Made by a program: the position numbers and the translations under genes. Positions 54,349 through 64,000 of a stretch of DNA of 64,000 nt are shown here, one piece after another (within the stretch, counting starts at the first letter, position 1; every line of letters starts with the position of its first letter). The notes under the pieces are model-generated. The model saw only the letters and a list, made by a program, of their open reading frames with translations. It was not told the DNA's origin and made no database searches. This DNA comes from Deltaproteobacteria bacterium (GTDB lineage: Bacteria > Desulfobacterota > Desulfuromonadia > Desulfuromonadales > Geopsychrobacteraceae): assembly GCA_024280335.1 (NCBI GenBank), contig JAJRQI010000006.1, forward strand, positions 1 through 64,000, given 5' to 3'.

Positions 54349-56448
54349 TCAGTCTGCTTCAGGCAGTACCTGACCAAGCGCCTCTTTACGGGACAGCTTG
54401 ATCTTGCCTTGGCGATCGACACCGATACACTTGACCAGCACCTCGTCCCCTTCATTCAGAACATCGGTGACATTACGGACACGCTCTTTATCCAATTCGG
54501 AAACGTGAACCAGACCGTCAGTACCGGGGAAGATTTCGACGAAAGCGCCGAATTCCATAATTTTCTTGACCTTGCCGGCGTACAGTTTGCCGACTTCCGC
54601 AGATTGGGTCAGGTCACGAATCATCTTGATCGCGGCCTTGGCCGCAGCGCCGTCAGTAGAGGCAATCTTGATGGTACCGTCATCTTCGATGTCGATGGCA
54701 CAGCCGGTCGCTTCAATGATGCCGCGGATATTTTTACCGCCGGAACCGATGACCGTACGGACTTGATCCTGCTTCACCTTGATGCTGGTAATCTGTGGTG
54801 CATGCGGAGAAAGTTCGGCGCGTGGCGCATCGAGTGCTTTGGCCATTTCACCGAGAATGTGAATCCGACCTTCACGCGCCTGATCCAGCGCCTGCTGCAT
54901 GATTTCTCTGGTGACTCCGGTGATTTTGATATCCATCTGCAAGGCAGTAATGCCTTTGGCCGAACCGGTCACCTTGAAGTCCATATCACCCAGATGATCC
55001 TCATCACCGAGGATATCGGAGAGAACAGCGACATCATCCCCTTCCTTGATCAGTCCCATGGCGATCCCGGCGATCGCTTCGGAGACCGGCACGCCGGCAT
55101 CCATCAACGATAGGGAGGCGCCACAGACGGAAGCCATCGACGATGAGCCGTTCGACTCGAGGATGTCGGAGACGACCCGAATGGTGTAGGGGAAGGCTTC
55201 ATGATCCGGCAGGATTTGTGCGGCACTACGCTCAGCGAGCATCCCGTGCCCGATCTCACGCCGGCCGGGGAAGAGACGCATGCTGGTTTCACCGACACAG
55301 AACGGCGGGAAGTTGTAATGCAGCATGAACTTCTTGAACTCCATCCCCTGGACATTATCCATCCGCTGCTCGTCAGTCCGGGTGCCCAGCGTGGCGGCAA
55401 CCAGAGCCTGGGTCTCGCCACGGGTGAACAGAGCGCTACCGTGAGCACGCGGCAAAACGCCGACTTCGCAACTGATCGGGCGGATGGTGTTCATGTCGCG
55501 ACCGTCGATACGAATCCGGTCTTTGGCGACCATCAGACGAACAACCTGCTTTTCCACCGCTCCGAGTGCGGCTGAAACCTCAGCTTCGCGACCTTCATAA
55601 GCTTCGGCTAGCTGCTCCTTGACTTCAGTTCGAATCTCACCCAGAGCAGCAGAGCGATCCTGCTTGCTCTGGATTTTGACCGCTTCGACAACCTTAGGTT
55701 GCGCAAGTTCGGTGACCTTGGCCACCAGCTCTGGGTCGGCTTGCGCGACTTCAAAGGCGCGCTTCTCTTTGCCGACCAGCTTGGCCAGTTCTTCTTGGAT
55801 AGCAATCAGCGGCTGCAGAGCTTCATGACCGAAGAAGATCGCCTCGAGCATCTCCACTTCAGAGAGAAAGTTCGACTCTCCCTCAACCATCATCACGGCA
55901 TCTTTGGAACCGGAAACGATGATCTCAACATCGCTCAGTTCGATTTGCTCATTGGTCGGATTGGCGACCAATTGACCCTCGATACGGCCGACCCGGACTG
56001 CTGCAATCGGGCCTTCGAAAGGGATGTCTGAAACCGCAACCGAAGCCGAAGCGGCAACCATTGCCAGCGTATCCGGATCGTTGACCATGTCGGTAGAGAT
56101 GACCGAAGGCATGATCTGGGTTTCGAACATATAGCCCTTCGGGAAGAGCGGACGCATCGGCCGGTCGATCAAACGACAGATGAGGGTTTCACGCTCGGTG
56201 GTCCCACGCTCCCGCCGGAAGAAAGAGCCGGGGATCTTACCGGCAGAATAAAACTTTTCTGCGTAGTTGACGGTCAGCGGAAAGAAATCCTGTCCTTCAC
56301 GCATCTTTCTGGCCGAAACCACCGTACAAAGCACCTTGGTTTCACCATAAGTGACGATAACCGCACCGTCAGCCTGACGTGCAACCTTACCGGTTTCAAT
56401 GGTCAATGGTTGACCGTTGAATTCAATTTCTACTTTATTGTAGGCCAT
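54349..56448 (-). CDS. pnp: Polyribonucleotide nucleotidyltransferase (PNPase)
   Basis: The 699-residue protein has two RNase PH cores (about residues 5-230 and 310-545), a KH domain (about 555-615, [12 protein letters not shown]) and S1 (about 620-690, [20 protein letters not shown]). It degrades RNA 3' to 5' with phosphate and is part of the degradosome. It follows rpsO, separated by a 36-bp palindrome. Confidence 0.97.
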   Translation of the reverse strand: MAYNKVEIEFNGQPLTIETGKVARQADGAVIVTYGETKVLCTVVSARKMREGQDFFPLTVNYAEKFYSAGKIPGSFFRRERGTTERETLICRLIDRPMRPLFPKGYMFETQIMPSVISTDMVNDPDTLAMVAASASVAVSDIPFEGPIAAVRVGRIEGQLVANPTNEQIELSDVEIIVSGSKDAVMMVEGESNFLSEVEMLEAIFFGHEALQPLIAIQEELAKLVGKEKRAFEVAQADPELVAKVTELAQPKVVEAVKIQSKQDRSAALGEIRTEVKEQLAEAYEGREAEVSAALGAVEKQVVRLMVAKDRIRIDGRDMNTIRPISCEVGVLPRAHGSALFTRGETQALVAATLGTRTDEQRMDNVQGMEFKKFMLHYNFPPFCVGETSMRLFPGRREIGHGMLAERSAAQILPDHEAFPYTIRVVSDILESNGSSSMASVCGASLSLMDAGVPVSEAIAGIAMGLIKEGDDVAVLSDILGDEDHLGDMDFKVTGSAKGITALQMDIKITGVTREIMQQALDQAREGRIHILGEMAKALDAPRAELSPHAPQITSIKVKQDQVRTVIGSGGKNIRGIIEATGCAIDIEDDGTIKIASTDGAAAKAAIKMIRDLTQSAEVGKLYAGKVKKIMEFGAFVEIFPGTDGLVHVSELDKERVRNVTDVLNEGDEVLVKCIGVDRQGKIKLSRKEALGQVLPEAD

Positions 56449-56601
56449 TATTTTCTCCTTGTTATGGATCTCACAGCCGTCTGCAAAACCCTTTTAGCCT
56501 GATAAAAAAATAGCTTCAGGAGGTTGGCCTGAGACAATTCCCGGTCGCAGATAACCGGACATTCTCTCCGGACAGCCTCCATAGCTATCAAGTCAGAAGT
56601 C

Positions 56602-56637
56602 AAAAAGCAGCATGTCCACGTGGACATGCTGCTTTTT
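56602..56637 (-). terminator. 36-bp perfect palindrome between rpsO and pnp
   Basis: AAAAAGCAGCATGTCCAC and its exact complement lie directly after the rpsO stop. The stem ends in five T residues, giving a bidirectional rho-independent terminator or mRNA processing hairpin. In E. coli the rpsO-pnp gap also carries a terminator and an RNase III site. Confidence 0.8.
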
Positions 56638-56639
56638 GT

Positions 56640-56906
56640 CTAACGGCGAATCCCGAGTTCCTTGATGATCGTTCGGTAGCGATCGATGTCTTGTTTGATC
56701 AGATAATCAAGCAAGCGACGCCGCTGACCAACCATCTTCAACAATCCACGACGGGAGTGATGGTCTTTCTTGTGGGTTTTAAAATGTTCTGTCAGGTAGG
56801 TAATCCGTCCACTCAGCAGAGCAATCTGCACTTCCGGAGAGCCGGTATCACCTTCGTGACGCTTGTACTTCTCGATAATTTCTTGTTTGTCTTCTGTGCC
56901 GAGCAC
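56640..56906 (-). CDS. rpsO: 30S ribosomal protein S15
   Basis: The 88-residue protein has the S15 sequence ([46 protein letters not shown]), with the 16S-binding residues. It binds the central domain of 16S rRNA early in assembly. AAAGGAG lies upstream of the ATG. Confidence 0.98.
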   Translation of the reverse strand: MLGTEDKQEIIEKYKRHEGDTGSPEVQIALLSGRITYLTEHFKTHKKDHHSRRGLLKMVGQRRRLLDYLIKQDIDRYRTIIKELGIRR

Positions 56907-57020
56907 TGTATTCTCCTTTGTGTTTACAATAAAGCCAGTGGCGTGGCTGTTTTAATTTCGATTGTAACCTACGCTATCTACCATAGTTGCATAGCCCTGT
57001 AAAGGCCAAATCAATCTGTC

Positions 57021-57926
57021 TTACTGGCCGACAAAAACCCGGACCAGCTCGAAATCACCACGCTTTTCAGAGTCTCTCAGCGGCGCATAGCGAGCCATTG
57101 CCGCAAGTTTCCTGTCAAGCTGCAACCGAACCAGCTCCCCTGCCTGCAATTCTCTCTCGCTACGGGTTTGTGAGCTTTCCGGAGGCACACCACAGGTGAG
57201 TTTACTCCGGGCCGAGTCAAGGACCTGAACCGCAGGATAAATAGATAAGGCCTGATCTAAACTTAACATAGCGACTGGATTCTCTGCTTGCAGAGCCAAC
57301 TCATCCAACGAAATGCAATCATCGATCGAGTAGTTACCGCAGCGTAGTCGTCTTAACGCAGTAAGATGGGCACCACAGGTTAATTCCTCGCCAATATCTG
57401 CAGCCAAAGTCCGGATGTAAGTGCCTTTTGAACAGTCGACCTCTATCGTCAGTTCAGGCAGTTGAGTCGTGATAATTTCCAGTCGCTCAATCCGGATTTT
57501 CCGGGGCTCCCGTTCAACCGTTTGGCCCTTTCGTGCCAGTTTATAGAGGGGGATTCCGTCCTTTTTCAGGGCTGAATACATCGGCGGAACCTGCTCAGTG
57601 TCACCGCGAAAATGTTCACAGACAGATTCAATCCTATCCAATAGATCAGTGGGAACAGGGCGTTGCAGAAGAATCTTACCCTCCGCGTCCAAGGTGTCGG
57701 TGGTGACCCCGAACTGGAGGGTGGCACGATAGGACTTATCCTCAGCAAGCAGAAATTGGAGGATTTTTGTGCCTTCGCCAACAGCCACCGGCAGCACACC
57801 TGTCGCCAGGGGGTCCAGGGTGCCGGCATGGCCGACCTTTTTCGTCCGACAGATGCGGCGTACCTGCCGAACCACATCATGTGATGTCAACCCGGCGGGT
57901 TTGTCGATCAACAAGAGTCCGTGCAT
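57021..57926 (-). CDS. truB: tRNA pseudouridine(55) synthase
   Basis: The 301-residue protein has the catalytic Asp in GTLDPLATGVLPVAVG (near residue 41), DKPAGLTSHDVV and a C-terminal PUA-like region. It makes pseudouridine-55 in the T-loop. The gene lies 9 bp after nrnA. Confidence 0.96.
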   Translation of the reverse strand: MHGLLLIDKPAGLTSHDVVRQVRRICRTKKVGHAGTLDPLATGVLPVAVGEGTKILQFLLAEDKSYRATLQFGVTTDTLDAEGKILLQRPVPTDLLDRIESVCEHFRGDTEQVPPMYSALKKDGIPLYKLARKGQTVEREPRKIRIERLEIITTQLPELTIEVDCSKGTYIRTLAADIGEELTCGAHLTALRRLRCGNYSIDDCISLDELALQAENPVAMLSLDQALSIYPAVQVLDSARSKLTCGVPPESSQTRSERELQAGELVRLQLDRKLAAMARYAPLRDSEKRGDFELVRVFVGQ

Positions 57927-57934
57927 AGTACAGT

Positions 57935-58882
57935 TCAGGTCAAATACCGATTGAGCAGTCGAGCAACCTGAGATCGTACGTCCTCAAGGGTTCCTGTTGC
58001 CTGCGCACCGGCTGCGTTGTGATGACCGCCGCCGCCAAGTTCACGAGCCATGCTGCCGACATCGACCGTCCCACTGGAACGAAAACTGATTTTGTACTCT
58101 CTTGCGGCGATCTGGCGAAAGAACAGCGCCACCTCAACACCGCGGATCGCCCGTGGATAATTGACAAATCCGTCAGTATGCTCTTCCGAAGCGCCGGACA
58201 AACGCAAAACATCATCGGTCATGGCGACCGAGGCATAACGACCGTTGGGAGAAATTTCCAAGGTCGGCAGGACCATCCCGAGCAAGCGCATCCGTTCGGG
58301 TGCCAGGCTTTCGTAGAGGCGGCTGGCGATATCCCAGGTAGCAACCCCCATGCCGACCAAACGTCCGGCAACCCGAAAGGCCTCTTCATTCGCGCTAGAA
58401 TAACGGAATGAACCGGTATCGGAAAGGATACCCAGGTAGAGCGGCGTTGCCACATCCAGACTCCACTGACAATCGCAGGCATCGAGTATACGAGAGATCA
58501 TTATGGCGGTTGCACTGGCTGAGGTATCGAGAAAACAGATATCTCCAAAATTGGAGTGGGGATGGTGATCAATATTGATCAGTGTCGTGCAGAGTTCGGC
58601 GACCGGAACCCCGGTTCTTACCAAAGCACCGGAATCTAGGACAAAGGCCACATCAAACCTGGCGGACTCGGGCAGGGTCGAGACCAGCTGTTCACAGCCG
58701 GGAAGAAACTGCATGATCTCCGGTACGGGATCGACATTCAGAGCAACGACATCCTTGCCCATCTCACGCAGTGCGTTTGCCAGTCCTAGCGTCGAACCGA
58801 TGGCGTCACCATCCGGATTTTCGTGAGCAACCACCAGAAACCGTTGATTGCTGACGATCTGCTCAACTATCTTCTGGATCAT
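57935..58882 (-). CDS. nrnA: DHH-family phosphoesterase, NrnA-type
   Basis: The 315-residue DHH/DHHA1 protein has motif I HENPDGDAIGS, motif III NIDHHPHS and the DHHA1 GGGHHNAAGAQ. NrnA acts on nanoRNA, on 3'-phosphoadenosine-5'-phosphate and in some species on cyclic dinucleotides; the substrate here is not certain. Its start overlaps rbfA by 20 bp. Confidence 0.92.
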   Translation of the reverse strand: MIQKIVEQIVSNQRFLVVAHENPDGDAIGSTLGLANALREMGKDVVALNVDPVPEIMQFLPGCEQLVSTLPESARFDVAFVLDSGALVRTGVPVAELCTTLINIDHHPHSNFGDICFLDTSASATAIMISRILDACDCQWSLDVATPLYLGILSDTGSFRYSSANEEAFRVAGRLVGMGVATWDIASRLYESLAPERMRLLGMVLPTLEISPNGRYASVAMTDDVLRLSGASEEHTDGFVNYPRAIRGVEVALFFRQIAAREYKISFRSSGTVDVGSMARELGGGGHHNAAGAQATGTLEDVRSQVARLLNRYLT

Positions 58883-59231
58883 CGGTCAAATCATCCCGCA
58901 CCTGGTGCAACAGCTCATCAATCTTCTGCCCATAGGCGATCGAACTGTCATATTCAAAACGGATTTGCGGAACAAAGCGCAAACGCATCACTTTTCCCAG
59001 CTCACGACGGATAAACGGCGCAGCACTCTTCAAACCGCGCTCTGCATCCTTGCGTTCACTGGCTTCATCGGTCACGTTGTAAAAGACCTTGGCTGAGCTC
59101 AGATCGCGGGTCAGGGTGACGCCAGTGACTGTCACCAGAGCGACTCTGGGATCTTTAATGCCATGCGTCAAGAGACGGGAAATCTCTTTGTGGAGTTGTT
59201 CTCCGACCCGTTCAGGGCGATAACTGCTCAA
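58863..59231 (-). CDS. rbfA: 30S ribosome-binding factor A
   Basis: The 122-residue KH-fold protein opens YRPERVGEQLHKEISRLL and has VTLTRDLSSAKVFYN. It binds immature 30S subunits and releases with the help of other factors. It overlaps ylxP by 4 bp and nrnA by 20 bp. Confidence 0.94.
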   Translation of the reverse strand: MSSYRPERVGEQLHKEISRLLTHGIKDPRVALVTVTGVTLTRDLSSAKVFYNVTDEASERKDAERGLKSAAPFIRRELGKVMRLRFVPQIRFEYDSSIAYGQKIDELLHQVRDDLTDDPEDS

Positions 59232-59530
59232 CTAAACTCTTCTCCATAATGTAAATATTCAAGCTCTGAACCAATCAATTCAGCGATTCCAGCGTGATAA
59301 ATATCTTCTTCAAGCTTATGGAAAACCGAATTGATTTGCGCTTCTTTACCCGCCGTCATGCTTATCCCCAGAATAGCTCTTTGCAGCAGGTCCTGGCAAC
59401 CGACCTCGGCAGCTGAGATCGGATAACGCGAGCGCAAGCGATTGAGGATGCGACTGACTTGTGACCTTTTTTGCTTCAGGCTCTGCACCTCAAACAGTCG
59501 CAGATCGATTCTCAGCACGCCGACAACCAT
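59228..59530 (-). CDS. ylxP: YlxP-like DUF503 protein
   Basis: The 100-residue protein has the DUF503 blocks VGVLRIDLRL, SLKQKRSQVSRILNRLR and AEVGCQDLLQRAILGIS. It lies between infB and rbfA, as in Bacillus and many others. Its function is not established; a ribosome-maturation role is likely from context. Confidence 0.9.
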   Translation of the reverse strand: MVVGVLRIDLRLFEVQSLKQKRSQVSRILNRLRSRYPISAAEVGCQDLLQRAILGISMTAGKEAQINSVFHKLEEDIYHAGIAELIGSELEYLHYGEEFS

Positions 59531-59554
59531 GGTTGCCCTCTTCCCGCTCAGGCG

Positions 59555-62197
59555 TTACAGTGAGGTCTTGATTTCTTCCATTTCAAAGGCCTCAATCACG
59601 TCACCGACCTTGATATCGTTGTAATTCTCCAAACCGACACCACATTCATAGCCATTGGTGACTTCTTTTGCGTCATCCTTGAAGCGTTTCAGTGAACTGA
59701 GCTTGCCTTCCCAGACCACGACGTTGTCGCGAACCAGCCGGGTTTGCGCGTTGCGTACGATCTTGCCGTTGGTAACATAGCACCCGGCAATCGTACCGAC
59801 CCGTGACACATGGAAGGTTTCACGAACCTCAACGCTACCCAGACTTTTCTCTTTAAGGGTCGGAGCCAGCAGTCCCTCCATCGCATCGCGAATATCGTTG
59901 ACCGCGTCGTAGATAACACTATAGAGGCGAATATCGACTGCCTCGCTCTCCGCCAGAGTTTTAGCTTTCGTCTCGGGCCTGACATTGAAACCGAGGACAA
60001 TGGCATTCGAGGCGGCCGCCAGAGAGATATCACTTTCAGAGATACCACCGACACCGGTATGGATGACATTCAAGCGGCAAGCATCGGTCGAGAGTTTTTC
60101 CAGGGCATCGCGCACGGCTTCAACAGAACCCTGCACATCGGCCTTGATAATAACTGACAGCTCCTCGACAACCCCTTCCTGCATTTTGGCGAAAAGCTGG
60201 TCGAGCGAAATCTTACTGCTCTTGGCCAGATCGATTTCACGTTGTTTATGCTGACGGTGCTGAGAAACCTCCTTGGCGGCTTTCTCATTTTCAACCGCGT
60301 GAAAGGTTTCCCCGGCATTGGGCACACCGCCGAGACCGGTTACTTCGACCGGGAAAGACGGCCCGGCCTCCTTTACCTGTGAACCATTAGCAGCGATCAT
60401 CGAGCGGACCCGGCCGTAGTGCAAACCAGCAACGATCGCGTCGCCGACCTTCAGAGTACCATCCTGCACCAGCACCGTAGCCACCGGACCGCGACCCTTG
60501 TCAAGTCTGGCTTCAACAATCGATCCCTTGGCGTGTTTATCAGGATTTGCCTGCAGTTCAAGCACTTCTGCCTGCAACAGAATCATTTCCAGCAGTGCAT
60601 CCAGATTGGTTTTCAGCTTGGCAGAAACCTCAACGAAAATCGTATCGCCTCCCCACTCCTCCGGGACCAGCTCATACTCAGTCAGCTCTTGCTTGACCTT
60701 CTCGGGGTTGGCATCCGGTTTATCAATTTTATTGACGGCAACAATCAAGGGTACGCCGGCAGCCTTGGAGTGATTTATCGCCTCTTTGGTCTGCGGCATC
60801 ACGCCATCATCGGCAGCAACCACCAAAATGACGATATCGGTAACGCTGGCACCACGCGCACGCATGGCGGTAAAGGCTTCGTGACCCGGGGTATCGAGAA
60901 AGGTGATTTTCCGGTTGTCGATTTCGACGTCATAGGCACCGATATGCTGAGTTATGCCGCCTGCTTCACCCTCTGTAACATTGGCTTCACGGATTGCATC
61001 GAGCAGACTGGTTTTACCATGGTCGACGTGACCCATGATGGTGACGACCGGTGGCCGTGGCTGCAACTCTTCAGCGCTATCCTCTTTTGCAGCAATAACC
61101 GCAACATCAAGGATCAACTCTTCGTCAAACGCAACGTTCTCCACTTCGTAGCTGAATTCTGAAGCAAGCAGAGCGGCGGATTCAAAATCGAGTGGATGGT
61201 TGATGGTAACCATCGATCCCTGACGCATCAGTTCGGCAATCAACTCCTTAGCTTTAACACCCATACGCTTGGCCAGTTCACCAACCGTAATGGAGTCACT
61301 AATCCGGATGATTCGCTTGATCGCCTTACTGATCGTGACTTCAGTCTGTTTGGATTGTTTGGATTGTTTGCCGCCACGCTTCTTTTTACCGCCCATGCGG
61401 CTTGGCTCGAAAACCTCTACGCGGCGGCCGCGCCTGGAGACGCGTCCATCTTTCTCTGATTGGCTGTTATCGTTGTAACGACCCTTTTTCCGCTTTTTAT
61501 TGCGTCCTTCTTTCTCCGGAACCGGCTGTTCCATCGGTGCAGGAGTCATAGCAACCCGCTTGCGTGCATGCGCTGGAGCAGCGGCCGGGCGGGTGCCAGG
61601 TCGTGTGGGTCGTTCCCCGGGACGATTACGCTGGCGATCCTGTGGTCTCACCGCAGCTTTGGGTTTCGGCAGTTCTACTCGGCCAAGGATTTTGGCCTTA
61701 TCTGCGGTTACCTTAATCTCGACTGGCTTTGCCGGCGCTACCGGTTTTTCAGCGGGAGTCCCTTTAGTAATTGGTTCAACAACGACTTCCTCTGCAGGAG
61801 GCATTTCGGCAACCGGTTCGGCAACGACTTCCTCAACAGGAGGCGCTTCGACCACCGGTTCGGCGACGTCTTCCTCAACAGGAGACGCTTCGACCACCGG
61901 TTCGGCGACGTCTTCCTCAACAGGAGGCGCTTCGACCACCGGTTCGGCAATGACTTCCGCGACGGGCTTACGCACGACAGTTCGACGACGTCGAATCAGC
62001 CCAGGCCGGATTTTCGATTCTTCGATTTTCTCTTCGGTCGGAGTATTGAAGGACTCGAACTTCTGCAAATCATCCTCACCCAGCGAGCTGGCGTGAGATG
62101 CCGCATCGATACCGGCCTCAGCAAGCTTGGCCAGTAATTCTTTATTCTCCAGCCCCATATTTTTTGCCAGTTCGTATACCCGTAACTTGCCCATCAA
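59555..62197 (-). CDS. infB: Translation initiation factor IF-2
   Basis: The 880-residue protein has an IF2_N domain (about residues 4-55, [20 protein letters not shown]), a low-complexity Pro/Glu/Val region (about 80-165), a basic linker (about 165-290), a second IF2_N (about 305-355) and the GTPase (G1 [12 protein letters not shown] near 388, [13 protein letters not shown]) with C-terminal domains. The linker holds 14-residue tandem repeats. It brings initiator tRNA to the 30S subunit. Its start overlaps the ylxR-L7Ae gene by 4 bp. Confidence 0.97.
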   Translation of the reverse strand: MMGKLRVYELAKNMGLENKELLAKLAEAGIDAASHASSLGEDDLQKFESFNTPTEEKIEESKIRPGLIRRRRTVVRKPVAEVIAEPVVEAPPVEEDVAEPVVEASPVEEDVAEPVVEAPPVEEVVAEPVAEMPPAEEVVVEPITKGTPAEKPVAPAKPVEIKVTADKAKILGRVELPKPKAAVRPQDRQRNRPGERPTRPGTRPAAAPAHARKRVAMTPAPMEQPVPEKEGRNKKRKKGRYNDNSQSEKDGRVSRRGRRVEVFEPSRMGGKKKRGGKQSKQSKQTEVTISKAIKRIIRISDSITVGELAKRMGVKAKELIAELMRQGSMVTINHPLDFESAALLASEFSYEVENVAFDEELILDVAVIAAKEDSAEELQPRPPVVTIMGHVDHGKTSLLDAIREANVTEGEAGGITQHIGAYDVEIDNRKITFLDTPGHEAFTAMRARGASVTDIVILVVAADDGVMPQTKEAINHSKAAGVPLIVAVNKIDKPDANPEKVKQELTEYELVPEEWGGDTIFVEVSAKLKTNLDALLEMILLQAEVLELQANPDKHAKGSIVEARLDKGRGPVATVLVQDGTLKVGDAIVAGLHYGRVRSMIAANGSQVKEAGPSFPVEVTGLGGVPNAGETFHAVENEKAAKEVSQHRQHKQREIDLAKSSKISLDQLFAKMQEGVVEELSVIIKADVQGSVEAVRDALEKLSTDACRLNVIHTGVGGISESDISLAAASNAIVLGFNVRPETKAKTLAESEAVDIRLYSVIYDAVNDIRDAMEGLLAPTLKEKSLGSVEVRETFHVSRVGTIAGCYVTNGKIVRNAQTRLVRDNVVVWEGKLSSLKRFKDDAKEVTNGYECGVGLENYNDIKVGDVIEAFEMEEIKTSL
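61771..61956. repeat. 42-bp tandem repeat inside infB (14-residue units)
   Basis: Four to five units encode the pattern [14 protein letters not shown]. The two inner units differ by about one base, so they arose by recent duplication. They lie in the variable N-terminal linker of IF-2, where length is tolerated. Confidence 0.85.
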
Positions 62198-62787
62198 TTC
62201 TCCCTTACCATCTGCGTGTATCTTTGCAATTCTATCAATAATGCTTCCGCCAGAGGTCCAGCCTGTATCGCCAAAACACTCCGTTCCCCTTTGCCCAAAA
62301 CCTGTCCCAGCATTCCCTTGCTGAATAACTGACTGCAGGAAACATTTTGACGGTCAGCCAATTCCCTGATTTTTATCGCGATGCCGGCCGAAATATCCTC
62401 GGAAACAAGTACCAGAGCCTGTTTGGACCGTTGTCGCAAAGCCGTCATTACCGCGTTGCTGCCAGAAACTACCTGACCCGATTTTCGTGCCATACCGATC
62501 AGGTTGGCGATCCGCTGCAATAGCGCCTGCTGCAAACCATCCTGCAACATTTCGATTGAAGGATCGCTGCAATTACCGCGAAAACTGCGCGAGAACTGTT
62601 TTTTTGTCACTGCCGCCTGCAGACACTGTAGCTCGATGCAGGTATAGGCGCCACGGCCCGGCAATCGATGGCGATAATCAACCAGCAGAGCACCATCCGG
62701 CGCAACAACATAGCGAACCAGCTGATCCTGATTCCTGGCTTGGCGACAAGCAATACAGGTTCTTTGTGGGCCCTTGGAGGCAGTCAA
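62194..62787 (-). CDS. YlxR-L7Ae fusion, RNA-binding protein
   Basis: The 197-residue protein joins a YlxR (DUF448) domain (about residues 1-90, [26 protein letters not shown]) to an L7Ae/YlxQ-like domain (about 95-190, [22 protein letters not shown]). In Bacillus these are separate neighbouring genes between nusA and infB. It overlaps infB by 4 bp and starts 4 bp after nusA. Confidence 0.88.
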   Translation of the reverse strand: MTASKGPQRTCIACRQARNQDQLVRYVVAPDGALLVDYRHRLPGRGAYTCIELQCLQAAVTKKQFSRSFRGNCSDPSIEMLQDGLQQALLQRIANLIGMARKSGQVVSGSNAVMTALRQRSKQALVLVSEDISAGIAIKIRELADRQNVSCSQLFSKGMLGQVLGKGERSVLAIQAGPLAEALLIELQRYTQMVREN

Positions 62788-62790
62788 TCG

Positions 62791-63984
62791 CTACTCCTGG
62801 TCCTTTTCTCCAGCGTCAGTCGGCGCGTCAGCAACAACATCGCTGTCGGCCGCTACCGCCTGCTCTTCAACCACCTGCTCTTCAACCACCTCAACCTCAA
62901 CGATGTCATCAGACTCTTCTGCGGCCGGAGCATTTTCTTCCTGCTCCTCCTCCTGTGCACGGGTTTCACTCTTGATGTCGATCTTCCAGCCGATCAACTT
63001 GGCAGCGAGGCGGACATTCTGGCCTTTTTTGCCGATCGCCAAGGAGAGCTGATCATCCGGAACAATGACCTCCATCAACTCGGCATCGTCATCGATATAG
63101 ACCCGGGACACTTCTGCCGGTGCCAGTGCGGCGCAGGCAAAACGGGCCGGATCCGGAGTCCAGGGGATAATGTCGATCCGCTCACCACGTAGTTCGGTGA
63201 CCACATTCTGCACCCGGGAACCACGCATACCGACACAAGCGCCGACCGGATCTACGTCGAGATCATGGGATTGTACCGCAATCTTGGCCCGACTGCCCGG
63301 CTCGCGCACCGCAGCCATAATTTCAACGATCCCCTCTGCAACCTCGGGAACCTCTGATTTAAACAGGGAGATCAACAGGCCGGGATGGGTTCTCGACAGA
63401 ATGATCTGCGGACCCTTGGCGGACATCTTGACTTCGGAAATATAGGCACGAACCCGATCCGACTGACGATAGTTCTCGCGCGGCACCTGCTCACGATTCG
63501 GCAGCAGCGCTTCGGCACGACCAAGATCGACAATCAGATCACCACGTTCGTAACGCCGCACAATCCCGTTAACCACCTCACCGACGCGGTCTTTAAATTC
63601 GTTAAATACGCCCTCACGCTCAGCTTCACGCACTTTCTGAATAATAACCTGCTTTGCGGTCTGCGCAGCGATCCGGCTGAAGCTACCAGCCTCCATCATC
63701 ATGCCGAGCGAGTCACCGAGTTCAACCTCAGGGTCAATTTCGCGCGCCTCTTCGATGTCGATCTCCTTATAGGAGTCAATCACCTCATCAACAACGGTGA
63801 CAAATTCAAAAACCTCTACTTCGCCGATTTCGCCGTTGAAATGAGCTTCAAGGTCGCGGGTGTTGCGAAACTTCTTGTTGGCGGCAGAAAGCACCGCGGA
63901 CTCAAGAGCTTCGACCAGGACATCGCGATCGATCCCTTTGTCTTTTACGACCTGATCGATGATGTGATTGAGATTGCCCACCAT
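62791..63984 (-). CDS. nusA: Transcription termination/antitermination factor NusA
   Basis: The 397-residue protein has the N-terminal RNA-polymerase domain (about residues 1-130), S1 (about 133-200, [22 protein letters not shown]) and KH1-KH2 (about 230-345, [31 protein letters not shown]). The C-terminal 50 residues are an acidic low-complexity tail; no E. coli-type acidic repeats are present. AAGGGG lies upstream of the ATG. The gene begins just inside the window edge; rimP would normally be next upstream (outside). Confidence 0.97.
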   Translation of the reverse strand: MVGNLNHIIDQVVKDKGIDRDVLVEALESAVLSAANKKFRNTRDLEAHFNGEIGEVEVFEFVTVVDEVIDSYKEIDIEEAREIDPEVELGDSLGMMMEAGSFSRIAAQTAKQVIIQKVREAEREGVFNEFKDRVGEVVNGIVRRYERGDLIVDLGRAEALLPNREQVPRENYRQSDRVRAYISEVKMSAKGPQIILSRTHPGLLISLFKSEVPEVAEGIVEIMAAVREPGSRAKIAVQSHDLDVDPVGACVGMRGSRVQNVVTELRGERIDIIPWTPDPARFACAALAPAEVSRVYIDDDAELMEVIVPDDQLSLAIGKKGQNVRLAAKLIGWKIDIKSETRAQEEEQEENAPAAEESDDIVEVEVVEEQVVEEQAVAADSDVVADAPTDAGEKDQE

Positions 63985-64000
63985 CTTGTCATACCCCTTT

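Noticed and set aside
61460-62137. Open frames with repetitive Phe/Arg or Ser/Thr/Gly sequence opposite infB
   Set aside because: They arise from the tandem repeats of the IF-2 linker read on the other strand.
1-64000. CRISPR arrays and complete insertion sequences
   Set aside because: No regularly spaced direct repeats and no intact transposase gene were found; the only mobile-element remnants are the truncated integrase and short palindromic repeats.

Overview
The window is a chromosomal segment of a Gram-negative bacterium that looks like a member of the Desulfuromonadales (Geobacter/Desulfuromonas/Pelobacter relatives). This is inferred from gene order and gene types, not from a database search: the block nusA - ylxR/L7Ae - infB - ylxP - rbfA - nrnA - truB - rpsO - pnp - M16 protease - dut, the pyrR-pyrBC-carAB order with greA, DUF4388 and PilT proteins, DUF2318 and HMA redox/metal proteins, and multi-domain sensor kinases. 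There is no CRISPR array and no intact transposase. Two tRNA genes are present, Leu(GAG) and Pro(GGG).

Layout. 1-2.3 kb is the edge of a genomic island: the C-terminal two thirds of a BREX brxL gene, then a P4-type integrase that has lost its catalytic domain, abutting the 3' end of tRNA-Leu(GAG). 2.3-10.6 kb is chromosomal: secG, a glucan phosphorylase, an ExeA/GspB pair and a 1147-residue hybrid histidine kinase. 10.9-14.8 kb is a six-gene cluster of membrane-anchored metal/thiol proteins (HMA-domain protein, DUF2318 protein, a MacB/FtsX-type ABC permease with its ATPase, two membrane zinc-ribbon proteins). 14.8-16.6 kb holds bioB-bioD behind a BirA-like operator. 16.7-18.4 kb has two tandem XRE-cupin regulators and an HU/IHF gene with a palindrome in its promoter. 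18.6-21.7 kb is a translationally coupled four-gene envelope operon (two OmpA-type proteins, a stand-alone cyclic-nucleotide-binding domain, a lipoprotein), followed by a Na/Pi cotransporter and tRNA-Pro.

23.7-26.5 kb holds a DUF364 protein and a hipBA toxin-antitoxin pair with two operator-like repeats. 26.5-30.5 kb is quinone oxidoreductase, recG, a DUF1858 protein and greA. 30.5-38.0 kb is the pyrimidine operon pyrR-pyrB-pyrC-carA-carB, transcribed leftwards behind a recognisable PyrR-binding loop and attenuator terminator. 38-41.7 kb is lepA-lepB and an EamA transporter. 41.8-46.0 kb is a tiny zinc-ribbon protein, a polar amino-acid ABC importer and the azlCD exporter, with several palindromic intergenic repeats. 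46-51.2 kb carries yhbY, two uncharacterised proteins, a DCC protein and a DUF4388-pilT pair.

51.3-64 kb is a leftward housekeeping block: a small Cys-tailed protein, a tsaC/sua5 gene interrupted by a one-base frameshift in an A7 tract, DUF493, dut, an M16 protease, pnp, rpsO, truB, nrnA, rbfA, ylxP, infB, a ylxR-L7Ae fusion and nusA. These genes work together in transcription antitermination, translation initiation, ribosome maturation and RNA turnover.

The points most worth a second look are the tsaC frameshift at a slippery heptamer, the HMA-DUF2318-ABC-zinc-ribbon cluster, the coupled OmpA/cNMP/lipoprotein operon, the palindromic repeat family (two copies of about 130 bp) and the BREX island boundary.
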